Shown here one piece after another: positions 36,084-46,681 of a DNA stretch of 64,000 nucleotides. Each line of letters opens with the position of its first letter. Position 1 is the first letter of the stretch. The stretch comes from M3007 sp041392625 (GTDB lineage Bacteria > Bacteroidota > Bacteroidia > Chitinophagales > Saprospiraceae). Both the position numbers and the translations under genes were made by a program. Below the pieces are notes generated by a model, which saw only the letters and a list, made by a program, of their open reading frames with translations, was not told where the DNA came from and did not search any database. The stretch covers positions 145,357 through 209,356 of the forward strand of contig JAWKLR010000006.1 in assembly GCA_041392625.1 (NCBI GenBank), in the 5' to 3' direction.

Positions 36084-37655
36084 TTAAATTCCTTTCGCAA
36101 GCGCTTGGGCGACTCGTTGGCCATCCATTGCAGCGGAAATGATGCCTCCGGCGTAGCCGGCGCCTTCGCCGCAGGGGAAGAGTCCGCGGATTTCGGGGTG
36201 TTGCAAACTTTCCGGGTCGCGCGGAATACGGATGGGGGCGCTGGTGCGGCTTTCGGTGCCCACTACCACCGATTCTTCCGAATAAAAGCCGCGCATCTGT
36301 TTGCCAAACTGTTTGAAGCCATCTCGGAGCCGATGGTAAATGAAATCGGGGAGCAATTCGTACAGCGGCGCGGGGTGGATGCCGGGGATGTAAGAGGTGC
36401 CAGGGAGCCGGGCCGAGAGTCGGCCGTTGATAAAATCGGGCAGGCGGAGTGCCGGGGCGTTTTGACTGCCATCGCCGGCAGCGAACATTTTTTGCTCTAC
36501 TTCTTCCTGGAAGGCCAGGTGCGCCAGCGGTCCGTGGGATGCCCAGGCTTGCAGGTCTTCGTGCTCGACGGCGCTTACCATGCCGGAATTGGCGTAAGGG
36601 GAGTCGCGGCGGCTCATGCTCATGCCATTCACAACGATTTCACCCGGTGCGGTGGCGGCGGGTACAATGAGTCCACCCGGACACATACAAAAGGAGAACA
36701 CCCCGCGGTCTTGCACCTGACAAACCAGGCTGTAACTGGCCGCAGGCAGGTGCTCGCCCCGGTCTTTTCGTTTGTACTGGATGCTGTCTATCAGTCCTTG
36801 CGGATGCTCCACCCGAACGCCCAGAGCAAAGGGTTTGGATTCAATTTGGATCTTTAATCGGTGGAGAAGCCGGTATATGTCGCGTGCCGAGTGGCCGGTG
36901 GCTAAGATAAGGTGCTGGCAAGACCATTCCCGCTCTTGTCCGGTTTCTACATTGCGGGTTCGGATGCCCTGAATGGCTTGTTCGTGTAGGATTAGGTCAA
37001 CCACCTGTGTTTCAAAATGAACTTCACCGCCTAGATTGAGGATGGTTTCCCGGATATTCTGAACGACCTTCGGAAGTTTGTTGGAGCCGATGTGCGGGTG
37101 GGCTTCGTACAGGATGTCTGATTTTGCTCCGTGCTCTACCAGCAGGCGCAGGGTTTTCTGGATGCTGCCCCGTTTTACCGAACGGGTGTACAGTTTTCCG
37201 TCGGAGTAAGTTCCGGCGCCGCCTTCCCCGAAGCAGTAGTTGGAATGTGGGTTTACCTCGCCAAACTGCTGGATGGCCCGGAGGTCGCGCCGGCGGTTTT
37301 GCACGTCCTTGCCCCGATCCACCACAATGGGTTTGATGCCGAGTTCGATGAGTTCCAGGGCAGCAAAATAGCCTGCTGGCCCGGCTCCAACAATGAGGGC
37401 GGCGGGCTTATCGTCGACGGGTTGGTAGCCGCTCAGAATGGCAGGTTCCGGATGGAAAGGATCTTTTTTGGTAAATACTTCGACGCGCAGTCGGTAAACC
37501 GGAATGCGGCTGCGTGCATCCAGGGATGCTTTGCGGATTTCAAAATGGCTGATTTCTCCGGGCTGCAGTCCGGTTTGCCGGGCGAGTTTTTGGAGAATGC
37601 GGTCGTTGTCGTGCCGTTCTTCAATTTGAAGAACAATTTCTATTGGTGTTGGCAT
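36084..37655 (-). CDS. FAD-dependent oxidoreductase (COG2509 type)
   Basis: 523 residues, cytoplasmic. A small N-terminal domain (about 1-95) precedes a FAD-binding Rossmann motif ALIVGAGPAGYFAALELIEL around residue 96-115. Further family segments are NPHSNYCFGEGGAGTYSDGK, LILATGHSARDIYRLL and the second nucleotide motif near the end, GLFPCGEGAGYAGGIISAAM. The group is annotated as uncharacterised FAD-dependent dehydrogenases; the substrate is not known. The gene stands alone, with a 36-base gap to the next gene on the same strand. Confidence 0.85.
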   Translation of the reverse strand: MPTPIEIVLQIEERHDNDRILQKLARQTGLQPGEISHFEIRKASLDARSRIPVYRLRVEVFTKKDPFHPEPAILSGYQPVDDKPAALIVGAGPAGYFAALELIELGIKPIVVDRGKDVQNRRRDLRAIQQFGEVNPHSNYCFGEGGAGTYSDGKLYTRSVKRGSIQKTLRLLVEHGAKSDILYEAHPHIGSNKLPKVVQNIRETILNLGGEVHFETQVVDLILHEQAIQGIRTRNVETGQEREWSCQHLILATGHSARDIYRLLHRLKIQIESKPFALGVRVEHPQGLIDSIQYKRKDRGEHLPAASYSLVCQVQDRGVFSFCMCPGGLIVPAATAPGEIVVNGMSMSRRDSPYANSGMVSAVEHEDLQAWASHGPLAHLAFQEEVEQKMFAAGDGSQNAPALRLPDFINGRLSARLPGTSYIPGIHPAPLYELLPDFIYHRLRDGFKQFGKQMRGFYSEESVVVGTESRTSAPIRIPRDPESLQHPEIRGLFPCGEGAGYAGGIISAAMDGQRVAQALAKGI

Positions 37656-37691
37656 AGTGGGTCCCGTTTCTATCAGGAAAATGATGCGTAA

Positions 37692-38123
37692 CTATTCTTT
37701 TCGGCGCAAGACGGTCATGTCTTCCTCTTTTTCCCAGGTATAAAAATCGGGAACAAAGAGTTTGGCCTTTGCGATTTCGGTGACCTCTCCCTCGCGGGTT
37801 TTGAGTGGTTTGCGATCGCGTTCTTTGGTATAGATCTGAAAGCTTCCGTCCAGTTTTTCAGCAACGAGGTCGTAGCGTCCGTTTTTAATCAAAAATTCCA
37901 GGATTTCGGGCGAGGCGTGCCAGATTTGGATGTTGGTTTCAGCCAGGACGTTGGTTCCTGCCCAGGGGTGGATTTCATAGATTCCGGCGATGTCCAGCAG
38001 GATGCTCTGGGCGGAGTCTACTTCAAACACCTGGTATATGGTGCGCTCCATTTGAGCCTGAGTCTGAAGGGTACAGCTCAGGAAGGCTACGAGCGCAAAG
38101 AATTTCTTTAAATGAGAGAGCAT
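37692..38123 (-). CDS. Small secreted protein, paralogue of 38405-38833
   Basis: 143 residues from the ATG at 38123, which gives a signal peptide (MLSHLKKFFALVAFLSCTLQ); the open frame runs 55 codons further upstream without meaning. The mature protein is strand-rich: an IYEIHPWAGTNVLAETNIQI segment and NGRYDLVAEKLDGSFQI match the LRVWDQPTIRVEIKIQ and VGRYNLISSVEENSLLI of the neighbour. The pattern resembles DUF4097-type adhesin-like proteins. It lies 36 bases upstream of the FAD oxidoreductase gene; function unknown. Confidence 0.6.
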   Translation of the reverse strand: MLSHLKKFFALVAFLSCTLQTQAQMERTIYQVFEVDSAQSILLDIAGIYEIHPWAGTNVLAETNIQIWHASPEILEFLIKNGRYDLVAEKLDGSFQIYTKERDRKPLKTREGEVTEIAKAKLFVPDFYTWEKEEDMTVLRRKE

Positions 38124-38404
38124 ATATATCTGTAGTTTGGATTTTGGTTGCCAAAGGGCAGGCTGTATTTCGGCAAAGATCGCAAGCCCGGCCTGATTTT
38201 TAGAAAGAATCAGGAAGGAAACGCAAAAAAAGCCGGCACATTGCTTGAAACCTTGCTGCAACCGTTTGCAATGGGCACCAAAATACAAAGCCGCAGAAAG
38301 CGAGCAACTCGTCTTTCTACGACTTTGACAAAAAACTACGTAAATATCGGATGTTACATGTTAACACGGGTTCTGCTTATCGCTAAACCGCTCCGGGCGG
38401 GGGC

Positions 38405-38833
38405 CTATTTTTCTCCCTGGTTGTTTGCCAGAGCAGCAGGGCCGGACATTTCCACTTCCATATCGCGGGGTAGAAAAACCTGAAAACTAAGGTTTTCGAT
38501 GAGCAATTCTCCACCTACCGTAATTTGCTTTTGCATGTTCTTTGGCTGGATCAGCAAACTGTTTTCCTCCACGCTGCTGATGAGGTTGTACCGACCTACA
38601 TTGGCCAGTTCATTCAACATAGACTGGCTTTTGCCGGGCAGTTGAATTTTTATCTCGACGCGGATCGTTGGCTGGTCCCAGACCCTGAGGTCTATTTCGC
38701 CAGGTAGGTTGAGAAGCACCTTGCCGGTATTTTCCGTATTAAAGGATTTTGACAAGGTTTTCTCGGCTGTTTGGGCAAGCAGAGGTTGGGAGAGTAAAAT
38801 AAAACTTACGAGTAATCCAAGTACATTTTTCAT
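38405..38833 (-). CDS. Small secreted protein, DUF4097-like
   Basis: 142 residues from ATG 38833 (signal peptide MKNVLGLLVSFILLSQPLLA). The mature part is a right-handed strand-rich fold (GEIDLRVWDQPTIRVEIKIQ, ENLSFQVFLPRDMEVEMSGP). The tandem arrangement with 37692-38123 and their similarity indicate duplication. Between them, 38124-38404 has no convincing gene. The product should reach the periplasm or surface; no enzymatic motif is seen. Confidence 0.6.
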   Translation of the reverse strand: MKNVLGLLVSFILLSQPLLAQTAEKTLSKSFNTENTGKVLLNLPGEIDLRVWDQPTIRVEIKIQLPGKSQSMLNELANVGRYNLISSVEENSLLIQPKNMQKQITVGGELLIENLSFQVFLPRDMEVEMSGPAALANNQGEK

Positions 38834-39152
38834 AGCAAACCTCCTTTTTGATTTCATACAAATAAAACCCATTTAGTTGGACTTGTCAAGCTTTGTGCGG
38901 AATTATATTTTATAAAAACAAAACTTTAACTTTATATTTTTTTGAAAAAATTTAAGTTTGAAAAAATAAATTTTGAGATTTTGTTCTTTTTGCCTCTAAA
39001 AAATAAGCCCTTGTTTTTTCTGGAAATTGAGCCTTTGCCGGCTTCTTAATAAAAGATGAACAGATAAAATTTTCCGGATATATTGATTGCCGTTACCTTC
39101 GCAATCTGAACGGGGTGAGCAGCCTCAATTTCTTATGTAAAACACGAAGAAT
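38834..39152. other. AT-rich spacer before the phosphatase gene
   Basis: A divergent 319-base spacer whose centre (about 38905-38985) is almost all A and T. A near-consensus TACCTTCG at 39094-39101 may be the -7 box of the phosphatase gene starting at 39153. No gene is supported. Confidence 0.35.
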
Positions 39153-40499
39153 ATGCGTTCGAACAGGAAGTTTAGTTTGTTGTTGCTGGTTTGCCTTTTC
39201 AGCACATTGGTTTTGCAGGCCCAAACACAGCGGGATTTGCTGCAATCTGGCCCAATGGTGGGTTACACCGATATGAAGGAGGTGCTCCTTTGGGTACAAA
39301 CTTCCCGAAGCGCCCGGGTTCAATTTGAATACTGGGAAAAAGGAGACAGCACCGGAGAAGAACACATGCGAACCGAGTTTGTAAAAACCAGCAAGGAGCA
39401 TGCGTACACTGCCAAGTTTATAGCGGATGAAGTGGAACCCGGAAAGGTGTACCAGTACCAGGTGCGGATCAATGGAACGCCGGTTAAGCTGGATTATCCT
39501 ACCGAATTTAAAACCCAGGATTTGTGGCAGTGGCGGACCGACCCGCCCGCTTTTGATCTCGCCATTGGAAGTTGCTCCTACATCAACGAACCGGAATACG
39601 ATCGGCCTGGTACGCCCTATGGAAGTGAGTACGAGATTTTTACATCCATCCATGAAAAACGTCCGGACCTGATGATTTGGCTTGGCGACAACATCTACTA
39701 CCGGGAGCCAGACTGGTCGACACGGACCGGTATGCACCACCGCTACACCCATACTCGTTCGCTGCCAGAGATGCAGCCCCTGCTGGCGAGTACCAGTCAT
39801 TATGCAATCTGGGACGACCACGACTACGGCCCGAACGACAGCGACGGAACCTGGATACACAAGGAAATGGCCTGGGAGGTGTTTAAAGACTTTTGGGGCA
39901 ATCCTACTTATGGAATCCCAGGGCAAAAAGGTTGTACAACTTATTTCCAGTACATGGACATCGATTTCTTTTTGCTGGACAACCGGTATTTCCGTACACC
40001 CAATTACTGTGAATCCTGTCCGCGCACCATGTTGGGAGAGGAGCAGCTTGCCTGGTTTAAGGCTGCGCTTGCCAAGAGCCGTTCGCCCTTCAAGATTGTT
40101 GCAGTAGGTGGCCAGGTTGTCAGTAGCAACGAATCACATGAAACCTTTAGCCACTTTTTTCCGGCAGAACGGGATTCCATCCTGGCACATATTGAGCGTG
40201 AAGACATCAAGGGTGTTGTATTTCTGACAGGCGATCGCCACTTTACGGAATTCAGCGTCCTGGAAAATGGCGCAGGAAATAAGGTGTACGACCTCACCTG
40301 TTCATCGCTGACGGCGGGTGTGTATACCGGGGCTGCAAAAGAAGCAAATGCATACCGGCAGGAAGGCTCCTTGCAGGCCGAGCACAATTTTTCTATTTTG
40401 CACTTTTCCGGCCCGAGAACAGCCCGAGTATTGGAATTGTCCGTTTACGATACCAACGGAGAATTGCTTTGGCAGGAAAAAATTGAAGCGCCTAAATAG
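39153..40499 (+). CDS. PhoD-type alkaline phosphatase/phosphodiesterase
   Basis: 448 residues with a signal peptide (MRSNRKFSLLLLVCLFSTLV). An N-terminal fibronectin-like domain (residues about 25-125) precedes the metal-dependent PhoD-like domain. Metal ligand motifs are visible: AIGSCSYI, MIWLGDNIYYREPD, YAIWDDHDYGPNDSDG and VVFLTGDRHFTEF. PhoD enzymes release phosphate from phosphodi- and monoesters in the periplasm or outside. The C-terminal domain ends LWQEKIEAPK. The gene precedes gpsA by 62 bases, so co-transcription is possible but not required. Confidence 0.9.
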   Translation: MRSNRKFSLLLLVCLFSTLVLQAQTQRDLLQSGPMVGYTDMKEVLLWVQTSRSARVQFEYWEKGDSTGEEHMRTEFVKTSKEHAYTAKFIADEVEPGKVYQYQVRINGTPVKLDYPTEFKTQDLWQWRTDPPAFDLAIGSCSYINEPEYDRPGTPYGSEYEIFTSIHEKRPDLMIWLGDNIYYREPDWSTRTGMHHRYTHTRSLPEMQPLLASTSHYAIWDDHDYGPNDSDGTWIHKEMAWEVFKDFWGNPTYGIPGQKGCTTYFQYMDIDFFLLDNRYFRTPNYCESCPRTMLGEEQLAWFKAALAKSRSPFKIVAVGGQVVSSNESHETFSHFFPAERDSILAHIEREDIKGVVFLTGDRHFTEFSVLENGAGNKVYDLTCSSLTAGVYTGAAKEANAYRQEGSLQAEHNFSILHFSGPRTARVLELSVYDTNGELLWQEKIEAPK

Positions 40500-40561
40500 A
40501 AGTTCCGCTGCATACGCGAGATGATTAATAGCCTGGTGCTTTTGCAAAAAACTTGTTTACA

Positions 40562-41608
40562 ATGAGTAAATCCTTCAATCCGGTGGGTGTAATTGGTGCC
40601 GGTAGTTTTGGCACTGCTGTCGCCAATATTTTGTCACACAACTCGGATGTACTAATCTTCAGCAGACAAGCAGAGACGGTTGACCGGATCAATAATGAAC
40701 ACGAGTACAACGGACTGAAAATGTCGAAGCGGATTCGGGCTAGCCAGGATCTGGAGGAAATTGCCGACCGCTGTCAATTGATTTTTCCGGTGGTACCCTC
40801 AACCAGTTTTCGGACGGTGATGCGCTCGATTGGCCCTTTTCTGCGCCCTCAGCATATTGTGATCCACGGAACCAAAGGCTTTGACCTAAAAGGAATCGAC
40901 GAGGATCAGTTGATGGAAGTGAATGGTTTGAGTAGAATGAATGTGCGAACCATGAGCGAGGTCGTGTTAGAAGAAAGTTCTGTGGTTCGTGTTGGTTGTC
41001 TGTCCGGACCCAATCTGGCTTCAGAAATCATGGAGGGCCAGCCAACGGCCACCTTGGTTGGGAGCCGCTTTCGGGAAGTAATTCAGGCCGGGCAAAGTGC
41101 CCTGAATGGCCCGCGTTTTCATGTGTTTGGTTCCTACGACATTCTGGGTGCTGAGCTGGCGGGTGCATTGAAAAACATCATTGCTCTGGGTTCCGGTATT
41201 TTGGGAGGACTTGGATTGGGTCGAAACATTCAGGGATTGTTGATTGCCCGGGGGCTTGCTGAGATGGTCTATTTTGGAAAGGCACTGGGTGCCTCCAGTC
41301 AGGCATTTGTAGGAGTTGCGGGTATTGGCGATCTGGTAGCAACGGCAACCAGTACCAACAGTCGGAACTACACCTTTGGAACCCGTTTGGCTACCGGGGA
41401 GTCTGCCGCCGACATTCGGAAAAAAATGCCTGAGTTGGCAGAGGGTGTCCGCACGCTGCGCATTGCCCACGAATTGGCGCGGGAGTACAAATTACACGTG
41501 CCTATCACCTCCACCTTATACGGCGTGGTTTTTGGAAATGAATCCATTGAGAAGGCACTGGAATATCTTATGTCGTATCCGTATGCCGTTGATGTGGACT
41601 TTTTGTAG
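40562..41608 (+). CDS. gpsA: Glycerol-3-phosphate dehydrogenase [NAD(P)+]
   Basis: Reduces dihydroxyacetone phosphate to sn-glycerol 3-phosphate for phospholipid synthesis; cytoplasmic, 348 residues. The start at ATG 40562 places the dinucleotide motif GVIGAGSFGTAVA at residues 8-20; a TTG at 40553 is also possible. Catalytic Lys is in ELAGALKNIIALGSGI, and family motifs TSTNSRNYTFG and EGVRTLRIAHELA are present. The stretch from residue 125 to 145 (LSRMNVRTMSEVVLEESSVV) is longer than in most GpsA proteins. Otherwise normal. Confidence 0.93.
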   Translation: MSKSFNPVGVIGAGSFGTAVANILSHNSDVLIFSRQAETVDRINNEHEYNGLKMSKRIRASQDLEEIADRCQLIFPVVPSTSFRTVMRSIGPFLRPQHIVIHGTKGFDLKGIDEDQLMEVNGLSRMNVRTMSEVVLEESSVVRVGCLSGPNLASEIMEGQPTATLVGSRFREVIQAGQSALNGPRFHVFGSYDILGAELAGALKNIIALGSGILGGLGLGRNIQGLLIARGLAEMVYFGKALGASSQAFVGVAGIGDLVATATSTNSRNYTFGTRLATGESAADIRKKMPELAEGVRTLRIAHELAREYKLHVPITSTLYGVVFGNESIEKALEYLMSYPYAVDVDFL

Positions 41609-41833
41609 TCTTTTTTATTCAGCAATTTTACATGCGGCCAGCAGATTTGAGGGGAAAGTGGCCTTCTGATCCATGCATTTTAACAGCCTCTGATTCTTTT
41701 AATTGGAAATGCAAGGCTATCTTTGAAAATCAGGAATTGAACTGGGCCCCATCAGTCTGTTTCCCATTGGGCATTGCATTTGCATGCTCCTAATTGTCCT
41801 TTTTGAATCCTGCACATTTTAAAACTTCTTCCT

Positions 41834-44800
41834 ATGCGTTTTTGTGCAACAGCCTTTTTGTTGTTTGTATCCTTAGTACTTTATGCTCAGGATGAACCGG
41901 TGTCTGAAAAATCAGTCGAATATATCCCTCAGCCTAGACAAATGGTTGAACAGAAGGCAATGGTCCAGGACCTAGACGATTGCTACAATTTCAATTTCTA
42001 TCAGGGGGTGAAAATGCAGGAGCAAGGGCAATACAAGGAAGCCCTGTTGTGGTATAGAAAGGCACTAGACTGCCCGGAGGTAGCTAAAAATGCCTCTTTC
42101 CGAAGAACCATTCAAACCCGGATTACGCAGTGCGAAGAGCCTTTGAAGAAAAAAGAATTCACCCCGGTAAAAAAAATAACCGTAGTACGACAAACCCTGG
42201 ATCTGGATAAAAAGGGGCGTTACCATCCAAGTCGGGAGTTTTTACAAATGGACAATCCGGATTGTTTCAATCAGACAAAAACAGAGGCAGACCGGGCCTA
42301 TTCCAAAGGGTATTGGGAGGATGCAGCCTCTTTGTACCGAGCTGCTAAAAGTTGTCGCGATGCCGATCAGCGTTCCCGACAGCACATGAACGATCTGATT
42401 GAAAAATGCAGACTGGCAGCCGAAGAAGAATTATTGAAAAAAGAACGGGAGGCACAACGCCAGGCCCGACATGCCATCGCTTCCAATCGGGCAAATGATG
42501 CCCAAGAACTGCTACGAACCGGAAACAGGAGTTTTGCATTTCGCCTTTCCGATTTTGCAAATACCTACATCGCACCTGAAGGAGATGATAACCCGGATTG
42601 TTTGCAGGCTATGTATGATGCCTGGTATTACAGTCCGAGTTTGTTGTCGGGCGATAATGCCGTTTCGGTGCCCTTGTGTTACAACCTGGCAAACAATTTC
42701 GAGGAACGGACACCTGTCCGGTTTGCCCGCACAGGTTCCAGGGAATTGCTGTCATGTTTTCTCCCTCAACCCACTTGCTGTATTCCTGGAATGTTGAAGA
42801 CTTTGAAATGCGAGAAGCCATTCCGATGAATCCGGAATTCAAATCGTTCGATGTCTCCCCGGATGGACGTACGCTCGTTTTCGTTGGCTCCAACAGTCTT
42901 ACCCTTTTGTACTTTCAACTACCGATCCTATCGAATTGTAACGGGGAGCGACCGATTTTCCAGTTTGATCCGTCCAGGCAGTTTTCACTACTATGATGCC
43001 ACCTTCCAGCAGATCAAAACAGCCAATATTTCCGAGATTTTTGCATCAGAAAAGGGTATGTCCAGCAGCGGGCAGAGGCGCTGGTACTTAGTTTCCGGGT
43101 TGGGAAGCGACCTGAAGTCCTTGCATTTTACCAGGACTCCCTGTGGCTAGGATATGCCGTGCCATTCACGACTGCTTAAGCGCCTGAGGAAGGGCGCGCC
43201 TGGCTATAAGGCCACCTGGCAGTTGGCTGAAGTGCCTCCGGGGGTTTTCGATTTTCAGAAATAAGATGTGGATGATCACAACGCCATACAACTACTTTTA
43301 CGGATTCAAGGGAGATTTGTATTTACGATCTTCCCAACGAGTGCATCCGATTTGGGGCGGACCAGCACCCTGCCAGTCGGTTTCTTGCCAAGTCTGACCA
43401 ATATGGGTGTTGCGGGATGGTTGAGGATCTCAGCCGCAGCGCCAATGAATTGGTTTGATATGAATGGAAACGCTGGTGCCCTTGTTTCATTCCAAAACAG
43501 ACTGGGAAAACACCAATTTGTTGGGGGAGGGAAGCATCTCCTCGGACGGCTCCTGGTTTGGTCTGATTGATGATGAGGGGGAGCACTCAAAATGTGGAAG
43601 TTGGATGAAAGTAATAATGCCTCCATCAATGAATTTCCTGAAATTGACAACCTGGATATCAGCCCGGACGGGCAGTGGCTGGCAATTGTTACTCCGGATA
43701 ACATTTCAGTATCCAATGCGGATGATCCGTATCAACCGGTTTTTCAGACCAAGCGTTCGCCAACAAGCACACCGGAAGTTATTGTCGGAAACCACTGGAT
43801 GTTGTTTAACCATTCTATTGACTCTGTGATTTTGTGGGATTGGTTTTCCGATCAGCAATGGCAGTACCAGGCGCCGGCAGCGAACTTTCAGAGCATGATT
43901 GCTGCAATTGATGAGAAAAATGACCGCCTGGCAATTGGACTGGCAAGCGATTCAGTCATTGTTTACTCTCCCTTTCAGAACGAGTGATTCTCGGAACGAG
44001 GCGGTTTGAAGGAGAAATCCAGGGTTTATCGTTCATTCCTGAATCCGATCAATTGCTGGTTGTGCAGTTTTTGTTTGGAAGTGGCTTAAATGGTGGGCAG
44101 GTCATTCCGCGCATCTGGGATTTTACCAAAGAGGTCAATCAAAAACAAATCGTTCGCTTGCAGGAGAAGCAGGTAACCTCGGTTGAATTGAGTGAAAAAG
44201 GGGAGTGGGCAGCATTTTCAAATGGCACATCCATCAGTGTGTATGCACTCAGCAATCTGGCAGATGAGCAGGTGAAAATTCGTCCGTTTTATGAGCGAAA
44301 CATTCAAACCATGGCCTTCCATCCCGATGGGAAGTCGCTGGCTGTAGCCTATGATGGTGGGTATCTGGTCTTTTGGGATTTGGAAGAGGTAAATCGATTT
44401 GTGTTGCCTCCGGTCCTTTCGCAAGTTGAGTTGGATGTCACAAAAATCGGTTTGCGAACTCCAGGTTTGAGCATGCGAATTTGTACCAAGTCAAATTTGC
44501 TCGGTGAGTATCTGCTGGATCCAGGAACAAATCCGTCGGACAACACAGGATGAACACCGACAGTTGATCATTTAAACCGGAGCAAATCCGGGATTTTGAG
44601 TTGTACCTGGCAATGGAGGTATCCCAGTTGGTTTTGAGCGCATGGCGGCATCTAGAGACATGCCTTTGATCCGGGCGTTCTTTTCTTTTTATGAAACTCA
44701 GGCAAAACAAAGCAACAACATAGACCGCGTGAAGGCTTATTGTGAACGGGCATTTGATTGTTTGATCGGCTGGATGAAAATACCCAGGAAGTGCTGCGCC

Positions 44801-46518
44801 CACAGTTCGCTGGATATCCGTACCAGGATTATCATTGGAAGTTGTGCTGCGCTCTGAGTTCTCCAAAGCAGAGGATTTGGTGGGTGATATACGTGAACTT
44901 TTCCCTGAGGCCACCAAAGGTGATACTGTTTGCGGCACATACTGATTTGCTGCAGGGCAAATTGCGCGATGCTACCAAAGGGTATGTTGACTGGACAACC
45001 AGCATGCTGGATTCCGAACAACAACTGGAAGACGGTTTGGATTTTCTGCAACTCGGTTTTCTCCAGTTTATTGAATATGGGTTGATGGATGAAAGCCAAC
45101 TCAATTGTATTTGCAACCTGTTTCAAAATGTCATTTCATTGTATGATGTATGCCAGGGCCAGCAAGCCAGTGAAACGCCAATAGGCAGGAAACCCGCATG
45201 CAATGGGATATTTTTCAAGACATACTTAAGGCAAATGGTGTCAACCACCGGAAAAAATCTTTTTGCTGAAGACGGCAGTTGAAAGGCTGAAGAATTATCC
45301 AGGCTTTACCCCAACGATCAGGCAAATTGGTTGCTGCGAACCCGGCTTCGCCTTGCAGAGGCGTATGTTGAACTAAGCGAATTTGAGACCACTGCATTGT
45401 TGGCTAAAGTATCCCTGAACAATGCCATTCATCTGCTTGAAGAAAATGGGAAGCAGATGATTCAGAAAAACGGTACCTGGCCCTGATTGATGCATACCAG
45501 CACCGCGGGGATTATTTGTATCAGGCAGGATGACATGAGGAAACCGGGAGGATTACGAAACAGCAGTGGATTATTATGACCAGGCTGAATCAAAACTCAC
45601 CGAACAGGAAAACTACAACAACCAGGTCCTCGGGCCGATCTATGAAGCACAGGCTAAAATTGCTTTATTGAATAAGGCTGACAACCTGGCTTCCAACAAA
45701 CTTGATCGGGCCAATGAAGCATTGCTGAAGGACGGTATAAATGCAAGTGTTTACGGGCATTTATCGCTGTTGTGCAGATACAGCCACGGCTGTTTCGGAT
45801 TACCTGGCCGGAATCGTTGATGAAAACCAGATGGGTGAGGTTTTGTCCTTTATCGATCTGATGGCGGAGGCCATTCCACAAGACAAAAAATATTACCTCA
45901 ATTTTTAAGACGGTTTTGCTGGAAACCGTTTTGCAGGAAAAAACCCGGACTTCGAGCGGGATGCTATCCAGTATTTTTATGCATTGGACAAACAAAACCT
46001 GTTGGCTGCCCGCTTTCAGTGGGATGGTGCTTACCTGGGTGATACGGTGTTGCGATGTGCCGAGCGGATGACTAATCCGATAGATGCTCCGTTGGTTTGG
46101 CGGGATCGCTGGTTGAACGCATCAAATCAGGCGTACTACCTATTGATGGCAAAACGATACCGGTGTTTTGGAGCGCTCAATCCAATATTCAGAAAGGCCA
46201 TTCGTTTTGTAGAGACTAACTATAATTCATACGAGAATATTAGTTTTTAAGAACGAACTATCACACGCCCTGTACCTTGTTGGCGAAAAAGCAAAAGCAA
46301 TAGAGCAGTACAAGCTTTTTGTTGACAATGGAACCAGAGGTTTTGCCATCCAACAATACGACCCCTGGGAGATTTTAGAGAAAGATTTCAGGGACTTAAC
46401 AGCAGAGGGCATTCGAATTCCAGATTTACCTGATTTGATTCACCAACTGGATCCGGATAAAGTATTCAGCGCTGAACAATGGAGTGATATGGGTGTTCAA
46501 GAACCACCAAATGAATAA
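41834..46518 (+). pseudogene. Very large secreted TPR-WD40-TPR protein, frame-broken in many places
   Basis: Begins with a signal peptide (MRFCATAFLLFVSLVLYAQD) and TPR-like helices in 41834-42780 (QGQYKEALLWYRKALDCPEV, KGYWEDAASLYRAAKSC). A propeller region follows across several frames, about 42740-44420 (PEFKSFDVSPDGRTLVFVGS, IDNLDISPDGQWLAIV, RNIQTMAFHPDGKSLAVA, YLVFWDLEEV). A long helical, TPR-like region runs to 46518. At least eight frame changes occur after 42780, so only the first 330 residues would be made. Intact length would be about 1550 residues. The architecture resembles Bacteroidota scaffolds that combine TPR and WD40 repeats; function unknown. Confidence 0.7.
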
Positions 46519-46654
46519 AAACCAGGTTTGTTTTTTCCGCATTATGGATCGTTTTTATCCTGTCTTTTCGTGTTTGTTTTTATTTGAACCAAGGATCAAA
46601 TAAACCCCAGACACGCTCTTGTAATTTCAGGTCGCGATCTTACGACCAAATATG

Positions 46655-46662
46655 TACCTTTG
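46655..46662 (+). promoter_or_regulatory. -7 box TACCTTTG deciding the start of the HD-DUF5706 gene
   Basis: TACCTTTGCC overlaps the upstream ATG at 46652, so transcription would begin after it. This favours the ATG at 46682 as the real start. Confidence 0.55.
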
Positions 46663-46681
46663 CCAACCAATTAAGCTAACT

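Noticed and set aside
36105..36857. Plus-strand 250-codon frame opposite the FAD oxidoreductase
   Set aside because: A shadow of a GC-rich gene with no motif, signal or RBS support.
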